Assembly (NCBI RefSeq): GCF_015207065.1
Contig: NZ_JADEXP010000025.1
Location: 1 to 33,892, forward strand
Origin: Leptolyngbya cf. ectocarpi LEGE 11479
Lineage (GTDB): Bacteria > Cyanobacteriota > Cyanobacteriia > Phormidesmidales > Phormidesmidaceae
Direction of reading: 5' to 3'
DNA: 33,892 nt
A program made the translations under genes and the position numbers. Position 1 is the stretch's first letter, and each line of letters opens with the position of its first letter. A model generated the notes under the pieces. It was not told the DNA's origin. It made no database searches and saw only the letters and a list, made by a program, of their open reading frames with translations. This document shows positions 1 through 7,885 of the stretch, piece after piece.

Positions 1-1643
1 GTCTCAAGCAATCTCAAGGCCAGAGCCAGAGCCTGATAACAGCTGGGTAAAAAGTTGCTTGTGGGCAGCGTAGCCTGCACCTGAAACCGCCGTAAACGCT
101 CCCTGACTCGACCTTTTGCGCCAACAATAAAAATCTCTCCCCGCTGGCTACGGCGGGCGGTTTTAATCTCAGACTCAATGGTCAAAGACGCAGTTACCCC
201 CACCAGCGGCACATCACTGAGATCCAGAATCAGGGCATCGTAATTGCGCCCCATATGATGAGCAATCGTTCTGGCCGCCCCAAAGCTCATGGGACCGCGC
301 ATTTGAATTAACAAAATTCGCCCCCCACCCTGAGATAGCATCTGGCGCTCTTCAGGGGTTAACACAATTCTAGAATCTTCATCGGGATGTGTAACCGCAC
401 GAATCTGTTCAGCTTGAATGCTAGTTAGGCGATGAATGGTCAACATGTTGGCGACAAAGGCACCTGCCACTACGGCTGTGATTAGATCTACAAACACCGT
501 TAGCAGCAGCACCCCGTAGGTTACCAACGCTGCTCGCATAGATACCTGGCATACCCGCCACAAAAAGCTCCAGTCAATAATTTTGAAACCTACCTTGATC
601 AAGATTCCGGCCAGGACAGCGTGGGGAATCTGACCTGTGATGCCCCCAGCCCACAGAACGATGCACAGGAGAACCAGGGCGTGAAACATTCCCGATAGCG
701 GCGTACGCCCCCCTGCTTGTACGTTAATGACCGTTCTCATAGTGGCTCCTGCACCTGGTAACCCCCCAAACAGTCCAGCTACGAGGTTGCCAATCCCTTG
801 ACCGATCAGTTCTTGTTCGGAATCATGGCGGGTGCGGGTAATGTTGTCAGCAACCAGAGAGGTCAACAACGAGTCAATCGCCCCCAAGATAGCCAGCATC
901 AGACCATATCCGACAATATCCCTCAGCTGATTGAGATTGAGCTGAGGCCACTGCAATTCGGGAAACCCCTGGGGAATTTCACCAATGCGGGCGATATCAC
1001 TATCAGCAAAGACGACAACTGAGAGTGTCGTACACACAATCAGTGCCACCAGCGGTGACGGCACGATCCGCGCTAGTTTGCCAGACCAGCCAAACACTAT
1101 AGCCAGGGTTAACAGCCCCAGTCCGGTCGCGACCGGACTGGGGCTGTTGATAGCTGTCGGCAGCTGTTGTAAACCCAAAACCACACTGCTCTGGGCCGGA
1201 TGTCCTAACAGCGGTGCCAGCTGCAACGCTACAATAATTACCCCAATTCCTGACATAAAGCCGGAAATGACAGTGTAGGGCATCAGGGTAATAAACTGCC
1301 CCAGACGCAGTACCCCAAACAAAATTTGAAAGAGCCCGCTGAGCATGACGGCGGTAAAGGCCATAGCCATGCCGCTTTCGGGATTGTCGGCAACTAACTT
1401 GGTGAAGACTGTGGCCATCACCACGGTCATAGGTCCCGTTGGTCCAGTTACCTGAGAAGGCGTACCGCCAAACAGTGCTGCAAAAAATCCGGTAAACACG
1501 GCTCCATAGAGACCCGCTGTGGCCCCTGCCCCTGAGGCCACCCCGAAAGCCAGTGCCAACGGCAAAGCAACGATGGCAGCCGTCATCCCACCGAACAAGT
1601 CTCCTCGTAGATTTCCAAACTGTAATCGATGGGCTAGTTGCAT
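1..1643 (-). CDS. bicA: BicA-like SulP bicarbonate/sulfate transporter (3' end cut by window edge)
   Basis: The minus-strand frame is open from ATG at 1643 to the window edge, giving about 547 residues; BicA proteins are about 560-570, so only the last residues are missing. The N-terminus (GDLFGGMTAAIVALPLALAF), TPSQVTGPTGPMTVVMATVF, MPYTVISGFMSGIGVI, ILGAIDSLLTSLVADN and GLFGGLPGAGATM match the SulP membrane fold. I recognise close similarity to cyanobacterial BicA, a low-affinity, high-flux Na+-dependent HCO3- symporter of the plasma membrane. The Asp and Thr of AIDSLLTS correspond to BicA's sodium/substrate site. The last ~120 residues form a cytoplasmic STAS domain (LLIQMRGPMSFGAARTIAHH, LILDLSDVPLVGVTASLTIE). 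It starts 69 bp after the glycogen phosphorylase gene on the same strand. Sulfate transport cannot be excluded. A 38-bp perfect palindrome lies inside the gene (1111-1148). Confidence 0.9.
   Translation of the reverse strand, partial: MQLAHRLQFGNLRGDLFGGMTAAIVALPLALAFGVASGAGATAGLYGAVFTGFFAALFGGTPSQVTGPTGPMTVVMATVFTKLVADNPESGMAMAFTAVMLSGLFQILFGVLRLGQFITLMPYTVISGFMSGIGVIIVALQLAPLLGHPAQSSVVLGLQQLPTAINSPSPVATGLGLLTLAIVFGWSGKLARIVPSPLVALIVCTTLSVVVFADSDIARIGEIPQGFPELQWPQLNLNQLRDIVGYGLMLAILGAIDSLLTSLVADNITRTRHDSEQELIGQGIGNLVAGLFGGLPGAGATMRTVINVQAGGRTPLSGMFHALVLLCIVLWAGGITGQIPHAVLAGILIKVGFKIIDWSFLWRVCQVSMRAALVTYGVLLLTVFVDLITAVVAGAFVANMLTIHRLTSIQAEQIRAVTHPDEDSRIVLTPEERQMLSQGGGRILLIQMRGPMSFGAARTIAHHMGRNYDALILDLSDVPLVGVTASLTIESEIKTARRSQRGEIFIVGAKGRVRERLRRFQVQATLPTSNFLPSCYQALALALRLLE
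1111..1148. repeat. 38-bp perfect palindrome inside bicA
   Basis: Every base from 1111 to 1148 pairs with its partner around the centre TCG|CGA (1129/1130), with no loop. It lies in coding sequence for an inter-helix segment of BicA and encodes NSPSPVATGLGLL on both strands. There is no frame disruption and no residue gain against the family as I remember it. It could extrude as a cruciform or form a long RNA hairpin in the mRNA. Confidence 0.9.
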
Positions 1644-1674
1644 GGGACTATCTCAGCAGCTAATGAGTCGATGG

Positions 1675-1696
1675 TGGTGACCCTCATGGGTCACCA
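1675..1696 (-). promoter_or_regulatory. Hairpin between glgP and bicA
   Basis: A 9-bp perfect stem (TGGTGACCC/GGGTCACCA) with the 4-nt loop TCAT lies 16 nt past the glgP stop codon and about 30 nt before the bicA start, in the 69-bp gap. On the transcribed minus strand no T-run follows, so it is not a standard terminator. It may be an mRNA processing or stability element, or an attenuator setting the glgP:bicA ratio; this role is inferred. Confidence 0.5.
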
Positions 1697-1712
1697 TGGT
1701 CTTTATGGAAGG

Positions 1713-4295
1713 TTAGTGAAGTTTACAGCTGAGTTCTCCTCCAAAGCGACCGCTTACCTTGATGTAGCGATCAATATCCACGGGTGCCGGTGATACCTTC
1801 CAAATTCTTTGACAGTATTCCTGGACAGACCGGTCTGAGGAGAAATACCCCATCCGCGACGCGTTGAGAATAGACATCTCCAGCCAACGACGCTGATCTT
1901 GGTAAGCTTTGCTAACGGTGCGCTGACAGTCAACATAAGCCTGATAATCCGCCAGCAGCATAAAGGGATCTTGATACAGCAACTTATCTAAAAGAGGCTG
2001 AAACAGCGATCCATCTCCGTGGGAAAAATGCCCAGATGCAATCAGGTCAATGGCATCCTTGAGATAAGGATTACCCAGATAATAGTCCCGAGGAGTGTAG
2101 CCCTCGAACTTCATTTTGGCGACCTCATCGGCGGTCAAACCAAACAAGAAGAAGTTCTCAGCTCCGACAGCGTCACGGATTTCGACATTGGCTCCATCCA
2201 GGGTACCAATGGTTAAGGCCCCATTCATGGCAAATTTCATATTGCCTGTGCCTGAGGCTTCCTTACCTGCCGTCGAGATTTGCTCCGAGAGATCAGAGGC
2301 AGGGTAAACGCGCTGGCTATTGGTAACGTTGTAGTTAGGTAAGAAAATCACCCGCAGCTGGTTGCGTAAATCGGGGTCTTTATTGGCCATCTCACCCACA
2401 GAGGTGATCAGCTTAATCATCAGCTTAGCCATGTGATAGCCCGGTGCAGCCTTGCCGCCAAAGATAAATGTGCGGGGCAAAATCTCCATCTGAGGATTCT
2501 GTTTTAGCTGACTGTAAAGAGTGACAATATGCAACGCATTCAGATGTTGCCGCTTATACTCGTGAATACGTTTGACCTGCACGTCAAACATTGATGTTGG
2601 ATCGACTAGTACGCCAAACTGTTGATGAATACGTCCAGCCAACTCACGCTTAGCTGCACTCTTCATCTCATGCCACTCGTCTTGAAAGCCTGAGTCTGTT
2701 GCTAGTGACTCTAGCTGCTTTGTTTTTTCTAACTCTTTGAGCCATCCCTCGCCAATTTTCTCGGTCACCATTTTAGTGAGTCGGGGATTGCTGAGGGCAA
2801 TCCATCGACGTGGGGTGACACCGTTGGTCATATTGCAGAACTTCTCTGGGAACAGCTCATAAAAGTCTTTGAGGACAGTCTGTTTTAGGAGCTCGCTGTG
2901 GAGCTTGGCCACACCATTGATTGTGTGGCTGCTGACACAGGCCAAATTTGCCATGCGCACATAGCGTTCTCCACTTTCATCAATTAGCGACATCCGCTCT
3001 AGCCGGGCTGAGTCTTTGGGGAAACGCATGCGCACCAGCTCTAAAAACCGAGTGTTAATCTCATAGATAATCTCCAGATGACGCGGCAACAGACTCCCAA
3101 ACAAACTAATGGGCCATTTTTCCAGAGCTTCAGGCAGGAGCGTATGGTTGGTATAGGCCATGGCCTGCTGGGTAATCTCCCAAGCAATATTCCAATCCAA
3201 ATGATACTCATCCACCAGCAGACGCATTAGCTCCGCCGAGGCAATCGCTGGATGGGTGTCGTTTAGCTGGATGGAAAACTTCTCGTGGAATTCTTCAACT
3301 GGAATAGTCTGTCCCTTGAGGATACGGAACATATCCTGCAGCGAGCAAGACACAAAGAAGAACTGTTGTTTTAAGCGCAGCCTCTTGCCGGCCAGGGTCT
3401 CATCATTGGGATACAGTACTTTTGTTAAATTTTCAGAAGAGACTTTCTCTTCTACGGCACCGTAGTAGTCCCCTTGATTGAACACTTCAAAATCAAAGGA
3501 TTCAATGGCTTCTGCCTTCCACAGCCGCAATGTGTTGGCTGTATCCACCTGGTAGCCCAAAATCGGCGTATCGTAGGGGGTGCCCAGCACTTCTTGGCTA
3601 GGCACCCAGCGAACTCGGTAGTCCCCGGCTGCATCGGTATAGGACTCAGTGTGACCGCCAAACATGACTTCCGTAGCCCATTCCGGTCGGGCCACCTCCC
3701 AAGGATTACCATGGCGCAGCCACTTGTCCGTTCGCTCTATTTGCCATCCCTGGCTGATACCTTGCTCAAAAATGCCAAACTCATAGCGAATGCCATAGCC
3801 TAACGATGGCACTTCCAAGGACGCCATTGAATCGAGGTAGCAGGCTGCTAATCGACCTAGGCCACCATTGCCAAGACCGGGCTCTACCTCCTGGGCTAAT
3901 AGGTCTTCAAAGTCTAGACCCAGCTCCTCCATAGCTGCTTTCACCTGGTCATAAATACCCATGTTAATTAGGTTATTGCCCAGGTGAGGCCCCATCAAAA
4001 ACTCGGCTGATAGGTAGCATACTGTGCGACAGCGATCCTGAGTATAGCTTTCAGCTGTCCCATTCCAGCGATATAACATGCGATCGCGAACCAGGTGGGC
4101 CAGCGCCATGTAGTAATCATGCTTTGTAGCTAGGGCAACGGGCTTACCCTGTACAAAAAAGAGATTTTCTAAAAAAGCTTGCTTGATAGCCTCAATACTC
4201 GTTCCAGTGCGATGTTCCAAATTTTGTTGAGCTGCCTCATTGGAGTCAGCTATGGCCAGTCTCGCAGTTGTCTCGGTCTTTAACGAAGTATCCAT
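1713..4295 (-). CDS. glgP: Glycogen/alpha-glucan phosphorylase
   Basis: This 860-residue cytoplasmic enzyme releases glucose-1-phosphate from glycogen using phosphate and the cofactor pyridoxal phosphate. Family signatures are clear: RTVCYLSAEFLMG near residue 90, EPGLGNGGLGRLAACYLDS near 140, QLNDTHPAIASAELMRLLVD near 345, and the PLP site EASGTGNMKFAMNGALTIG near 675, whose Lys carries the cofactor. DVQVKRIHEYKRQ is also typical. Length is normal for the family. The start is ATG at 4295; the 5' region up to 4903 is non-coding. It is followed by the BicA-like transporter on the same strand, a likely shared transcript. Cyanobacteria often carry two glgP paralogues; which one this is cannot be told from the window. 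Confidence 0.97.
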   Translation of the reverse strand: MDTSLKTETTARLAIADSNEAAQQNLEHRTGTSIEAIKQAFLENLFFVQGKPVALATKHDYYMALAHLVRDRMLYRWNGTAESYTQDRCRTVCYLSAEFLMGPHLGNNLINMGIYDQVKAAMEELGLDFEDLLAQEVEPGLGNGGLGRLAACYLDSMASLEVPSLGYGIRYEFGIFEQGISQGWQIERTDKWLRHGNPWEVARPEWATEVMFGGHTESYTDAAGDYRVRWVPSQEVLGTPYDTPILGYQVDTANTLRLWKAEAIESFDFEVFNQGDYYGAVEEKVSSENLTKVLYPNDETLAGKRLRLKQQFFFVSCSLQDMFRILKGQTIPVEEFHEKFSIQLNDTHPAIASAELMRLLVDEYHLDWNIAWEITQQAMAYTNHTLLPEALEKWPISLFGSLLPRHLEIIYEINTRFLELVRMRFPKDSARLERMSLIDESGERYVRMANLACVSSHTINGVAKLHSELLKQTVLKDFYELFPEKFCNMTNGVTPRRWIALSNPRLTKMVTEKIGEGWLKELEKTKQLESLATDSGFQDEWHEMKSAAKRELAGRIHQQFGVLVDPTSMFDVQVKRIHEYKRQHLNALHIVTLYSQLKQNPQMEILPRTFIFGGKAAPGYHMAKLMIKLITSVGEMANKDPDLRNQLRVIFLPNYNVTNSQRVYPASDLSEQISTAGKEASGTGNMKFAMNGALTIGTLDGANVEIRDAVGAENFFLFGLTADEVAKMKFEGYTPRDYYLGNPYLKDAIDLIASGHFSHGDGSLFQPLLDKLLYQDPFMLLADYQAYVDCQRTVSKAYQDQRRWLEMSILNASRMGYFSSDRSVQEYCQRIWKVSPAPVDIDRYIKVSGRFGGELSCKLH

Positions 4296-4903
4296 TGGGT
4301 GCCTATCTATTTTTAGCTAGTGAAAGGAACACTATCAAACAAGAAAGTCGTCATTATTAGCCAGGAGGCTACACATAGGTTTTCCTGAGGGCATGAGCAT
4401 TCCCTGACCCTCAGGAAGTTGATTTCATTCAACTATTGCAGCTGTGTCCTGTCTAGATGCTCCTTTCACGTTTTATCAAACAAAATCAAGTGTGCTCCTT
4501 GTTGTGCCGTAAACTACGCTTTCACTGAGCTTAATAGTGATTTTCTTTTGTGCCACTTGTAAGGAAAGATCATAAATTTTTCAAAGTGCTGAAATCTTTA
4601 TGTACGCCATTGCTGATCCCCGAACTGAGGATGATGGTCTAGCCCCTGTTACTATCTGGCCAGTACTTTTTATTTTTTTGATCCCATTCCCTTAGCGCTC
4701 AAGGGTAACCCTATGTCACCTGTATGCCTACGTTTGCAGATGGCTGGGGAGCAGTCATGCCCCAGGCTGTATATAACCCCAGGCTGTGCGATCGCACCAG
4801 CACCGACTTGCCAGTTCGCACCGATCCTTCCCGTCCCATCCCGCACCATTGAGTCAAAATACGTCTGGATTTTTTTGACCATTCTTGTAAACATAGGCTG
4901 AAG
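4296..4903. other. Divergent intergenic region, glgP / cyclase
   Basis: About 600 bp between the divergent glgP and cyclase genes with no convincing gene. It contains an inverted repeat (TTCCTGAGGG at 4382-4391 and its complement at 4408-4417, 16-nt loop), a pair of 11-bp direct repeats at 4760-4787 and a HIP1 octamer at 4788-4795. Short open frames here overlap each other and carry no recognisable motif. Confidence 0.5.
4760..4787. promoter_or_regulatory. Tandem 11-bp direct repeats upstream of the cyclase
   Basis: CCCCAGGCTGT occurs at 4760-4770 and again at 4777-4787, 17 bp apart start to start, with the AT-rich spacer ATATAA between. It lies about 120-145 bp before the cyclase start. The arrangement resembles a paired regulator-binding site, but no regulator can be assigned. 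Confidence 0.35.
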
Positions 4904-6190
4904 GTGCTTCCCTCTCCTATGAATGCTCTGTCCTCCACATCCGACGATCGACTACCCGGTGACCTATCGCCCGATGAGCTAGCAGCTGAAAATAAACGGC
5001 TGCGTCAGGCGCTGGCACTGGCCCAGAACGAGTGCGATAACTTGGAAACCTTAGTCAATATTGTGACTGAACATTCCACCGTGCTGGAGAATTCCCTCAA
5101 CCAGCAAAAACGGGATATGACGGAGTATATCGAACAGGTAAAAATTGTTACCGAGGCTGCCGTTGCCGTACAGCGAGATGCCTTTACACCGAAGCATTTA
5201 GCAGACGTTGCCCGCCGCTCCGATGAGCTAGGCAATCTAGCCCAGGTATTTACCAAAACCGTCTTGGCGGTTAAAGCCCACGAGCAAACCCTAGTCGAGA
5301 ATAACCACCACCTCGAACAGCTTCTGCAAGCCTACAGCCGGTTTGTCCCCCAGGAACTACTGCAGTTTTTGCAAAAAGAGAGCGTGATCGACCTGCAGCT
5401 AGGGGATCATGTCAGCAAAGAAATGGCCATCTTGTTTGCCGACCTGCGGGGATTTACCACCATGGCTGAGGCGATGACACCCCAGGAAAACTTTAACTTT
5501 ATCAATACTTTTTTGGGGTATATCAGCCCAGAAATAGCCAGGCACAACGGGCTAGTAATGAAGTACATGGGCGATGGCATCATGGCCGTTTTTCCCGATG
5601 GAGTGGATGATGCCCTGCGCGCTAGCATTGCCCAAGCCCAGCGGCTGCGGGACTACAACCAACGACGTCAAACCAAGGGCTACGCGCCGTTAAGTGTGGG
5701 TACGGGGATCCATGTGGGGCGGATGATGGTGGGCATTGTGGGTGAAAACCATCGGATGCAAGGGGATGCCTTATCTGACAATGTCAACCTCACAGCTCGA
5801 TTGGAAGGCCTGACTAAATACTATGGGGTGCAGCTGCTGATCTCAGAAGATGTGCTGCAAAAACTGACGGGTTGCGATCGCTACTCAGTCCGGCTGATCG
5901 ATCGGGTCATTGTCAAAGGTCGTCACACCCCGATTACCGTTTACGAAGTGCTGGATGCAGAAGAAGATACGGCCCGCGCCAACAAACTCAAAACTTTACC
6001 GATATACCTCAAGGCCCTCGACTTTTATCAGCAGGGCGATCTGACCGAGGCCCAAGACTGGTTTCAGCGCGTGCTCCAGGCTGATCCCAACGATAAAACC
6101 GTCCAGCTCTACTTAGAACGTCTGCAGCTGCTACAGCGGCAGGGACTGCCCGATAACTGGCAGGGTATTTGGGAGTTTACTCAAAAGTAG
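4904..6190 (+). CDS. Class III adenylate/guanylate cyclase, soluble
   Basis: Makes a cyclic nucleotide, probably cAMP. Counting from the ATG at 4919: acidic N-terminus, coiled coil about 20-75, HAMP-like signalling helix about 85-140, and a cyclase catalytic domain about 165-350. Both metal-binding aspartates are present (D175 in FADLRGF, D219 in MGDG). K215 (VMKYMGDG) is the adenine-selecting lysine, and N290/R294 (NVNLTAR) are the transition-state pair. The second specificity position reads Asp (D283 in QGDALSDN); bicarbonate-activated class IIIb enzymes carry Thr there, so bicarbonate activation is not predicted. The C-terminus (about 365-415) is TPR-like (FYQQGDLTEAQDWFQRVLQ). There is no membrane segment. 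GTG at 4904 or ATG at 4919 could be the start. It converges on the desaturase gene 15 bp downstream. Confidence 0.9.
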   Translation: MLPSPMNALSSTSDDRLPGDLSPDELAAENKRLRQALALAQNECDNLETLVNIVTEHSTVLENSLNQQKRDMTEYIEQVKIVTEAAVAVQRDAFTPKHLADVARRSDELGNLAQVFTKTVLAVKAHEQTLVENNHHLEQLLQAYSRFVPQELLQFLQKESVIDLQLGDHVSKEMAILFADLRGFTTMAEAMTPQENFNFINTFLGYISPEIARHNGLVMKYMGDGIMAVFPDGVDDALRASIAQAQRLRDYNQRRQTKGYAPLSVGTGIHVGRMMVGIVGENHRMQGDALSDNVNLTARLEGLTKYYGVQLLISEDVLQKLTGCDRYSVRLIDRVIVKGRHTPITVYEVLDAEEDTARANKLKTLPIYLKALDFYQQGDLTEAQDWFQRVLQADPNDKTVQLYLERLQLLQRQGLPDNWQGIWEFTQK

Positions 6191-6205
6191 GCGAATGCCT
6201 ATCTT

Positions 6206-7195
6206 TTACTGCTCCCTGGGAATCAACGTCATGCCATTGCTCCATCTTTGCAGGGCTCTAAAATACCCGTGCTCCATTTCCATCACTGGCAGGCCATGCT
6301 CAGTTAAAACCGATTGAATACGCTTATGGGCCTCTGGCAGCTGGTCAAAGGGAATCCCTGGAAATGCATGGTGCACTGCATGGTAGTTTAGGCCCCCTAT
6401 CAACCAACCCAACCAGGCACTTGTCTGTACATTTCGAGACGCATATAGCTGTGTCAGCTGATGGCCGCCCACCGGATGCCATAAACCATAATGTTCCAAA
6501 TGCGCTCGGGTCTGGGCAATAGCCCCCACCACCCGCTCTAAACACAGCCAAAACAGCAGATAGCGTAGAACGCTCGTCCGGGAAAGCACAACGGCTGTCA
6601 GCAAACCAGTCTGGACCAGTCCTATCCCCCACCCATCTATCCACAGCTGCCGCCGTAGCCGGGGAAGCTGGCCCTGAAACTGCAGCCCACTCCTCAGGGT
6701 TTTAGCAATGATCCCAAATCCGCCCAGAATAAAAATGTTGACTACCCACTGATGCCGTATGTACCACTGCCCCCAAGCAGAGGACTGCTGGAATTCTTGC
6801 GTGGTCCGCTGATACCGTTCCGGGTCGCGCACATCCAAACCATTCCAGCCGTGATGTAGACAATGCAGCTCCGAATAAACACCCACTGGCCAGAGCATGG
6901 GCCAGGATATAACGCGAGCCAAGATTTCTTCCGCCAGGGGCCAGCCCCAAAGCGTGTGATGGCTGGCATCGTGGGTACAGATCAGCCACAGTGCATAAAA
7001 CACGCCAGCCACCAAGGTCCCACCCCAAAAAAGCCATTCAGAGCTCGCCGTCCAGGCTAGGGCCATACAGCCCAAAGTGGCAACTCCCAAAATAGTAAAA
7101 CGCCAGAAACCGGTCCAACCATTCACAGCCTGTAGATCGGCAACCGCTTCCTGTAATACCTTGTTAGAGACTGTGGGACACTTGCTTGCTGCCAT
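6206..7195 (-). CDS. Membrane fatty-acid desaturase family protein (di-iron)
   Basis: 329 residues with the three histidine clusters of the membrane di-iron desaturase/hydroxylase superfamily: HDASHH near residue 76, HCLHH near 111 and HAVHH near 275, plus an extra His in RAHLEHYGLWH. Hydrophobic segments near 30-70, 160 and 200-220 fit four membrane spans in the thylakoid or plasma membrane. The enzyme would use O2 and ferredoxin-type electrons to desaturate or hydroxylate a lipid. The substrate is not clear: fatty acyl chains and carotenoids are both possible, and the protein is distinct from the CrtW ketolase at 26944-27702. Start is ATG at 7195. Confidence 0.8.
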   Translation of the reverse strand: MAASKCPTVSNKVLQEAVADLQAVNGWTGFWRFTILGVATLGCMALAWTASSEWLFWGGTLVAGVFYALWLICTHDASHHTLWGWPLAEEILARVISWPMLWPVGVYSELHCLHHGWNGLDVRDPERYQRTTQEFQQSSAWGQWYIRHQWVVNIFILGGFGIIAKTLRSGLQFQGQLPRLRRQLWIDGWGIGLVQTGLLTAVVLSRTSVLRYLLFWLCLERVVGAIAQTRAHLEHYGLWHPVGGHQLTQLYASRNVQTSAWLGWLIGGLNYHAVHHAFPGIPFDQLPEAHKRIQSVLTEHGLPVMEMEHGYFRALQRWSNGMTLIPREQ

Positions 7196-7372
7196 TGTCT
7201 GGATTCCCCCTAATCAAGCTAACGATGTCCACTATAAGCCTAAAAAATGAGGACACTGTGGGGAGCAGCCAGCTAGGATGCTGAGTGAAACCGCCTCTAA
7301 ATCAAATTTTTTAGGCGCTGCCACCGGACGGGGCAAAATGCTGATCTCCCAAAACACAGCTGCTGACAGGCA

Positions 7373-7570
7373 CTAGTTTCTCTGGTCAAATAAATTTCTT
7401 AAATTAACGGTTAGCCCCCCCTGACTGGGGCTAAATAGCAACGTCAGTAGAAAGCAACCAAACAGGGTTAACGTAATGGCCGGTCCCGACGGAATATTAA
7501 GAAAATAACTGATATACATACCTATTACACTGGAGCCCACCCCTATTCCAGAGCCGAGCACCCTACCAGC
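7373..7570 (-). pseudogene. Remnant of an ABC-3 (Zn/Mn) transporter permease, C-terminus only
   Basis: A minus-strand frame of about 65 codons reads VIGMYISYFLNIPSGPAITL followed by LTLLFSPSQGGL. This is the last membrane helix and tail of ABC-3 family metal permeases (ZnuB/MntB type), which are normally about 270-290 residues. An in-frame TAA lies just upstream (near 7573) and no further permease sequence follows, so only the 3' end survives. No ATPase or binding-protein gene is nearby. A GTG at 7561 could start it, but a 62-residue fragment with about one helix should not transport. Confidence 0.65.
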
Positions 7571-7664
7571 GATCGGTATTTATATTTGGCCACTCATCTG
7601 AGAGAGACTGTGGAACTAGCAAAAAGAACCACAGTTCTAAATTGTCATGCTAATATCTATGAGA

Positions 7665-7693
7665 TTGTTCTCAACATATTTTCTTGATATATA
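7665..7693 (+). promoter_or_regulatory. Candidate sigma70-type promoter for the beta-helix gene
   Basis: TTGTTC at 7665-7670 and TATATA at 7688-7693 are separated by exactly 17 bp. They lie upstream of the beta-helix gene, with two short hairpins in the leader in between (7721-7738 and 7795-7816). This is sequence-pattern evidence only. Confidence 0.4.
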
Positions 7694-7720
7694 TGAAGAG
7701 AGCATAAAGAAGGCATAAAG

Positions 7721-7738
7721 CCCCTGCAATTACAGGGG
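7721..7738 (+). other. Small leader hairpin
   Basis: CCCCTG and CAGGGG pair across a 6-nt loop. A second hairpin, ACCCGAG/CTCGGGT with an 8-nt loop, follows at 7795-7816, directly before the possible GTG start at 7823. Neither is followed by a T-run. They may affect the beta-helix mRNA leader. Confidence 0.4.
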
Positions 7739-7885
7739 TATACCTCTGCTGTTACATCTGAAATCCCTGTGAGCACCTACAACGAACATAACTCACCCGA
7801 GCCAAAAGTCTCGGGTCTCTAGGTGTTGGATTTCTGGGTGTTATCTACTGTTCATCCGTTAGCCTTCCTAGTTAAACAAAGTGCC

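Noticed and set aside
4610-4622. TTGCTGATCCCCG, matching one end of the MITE-like element
   Set aside because: Only 13 bp match and the rest of the element is not found around it; likely chance or an unrecognisable relic.
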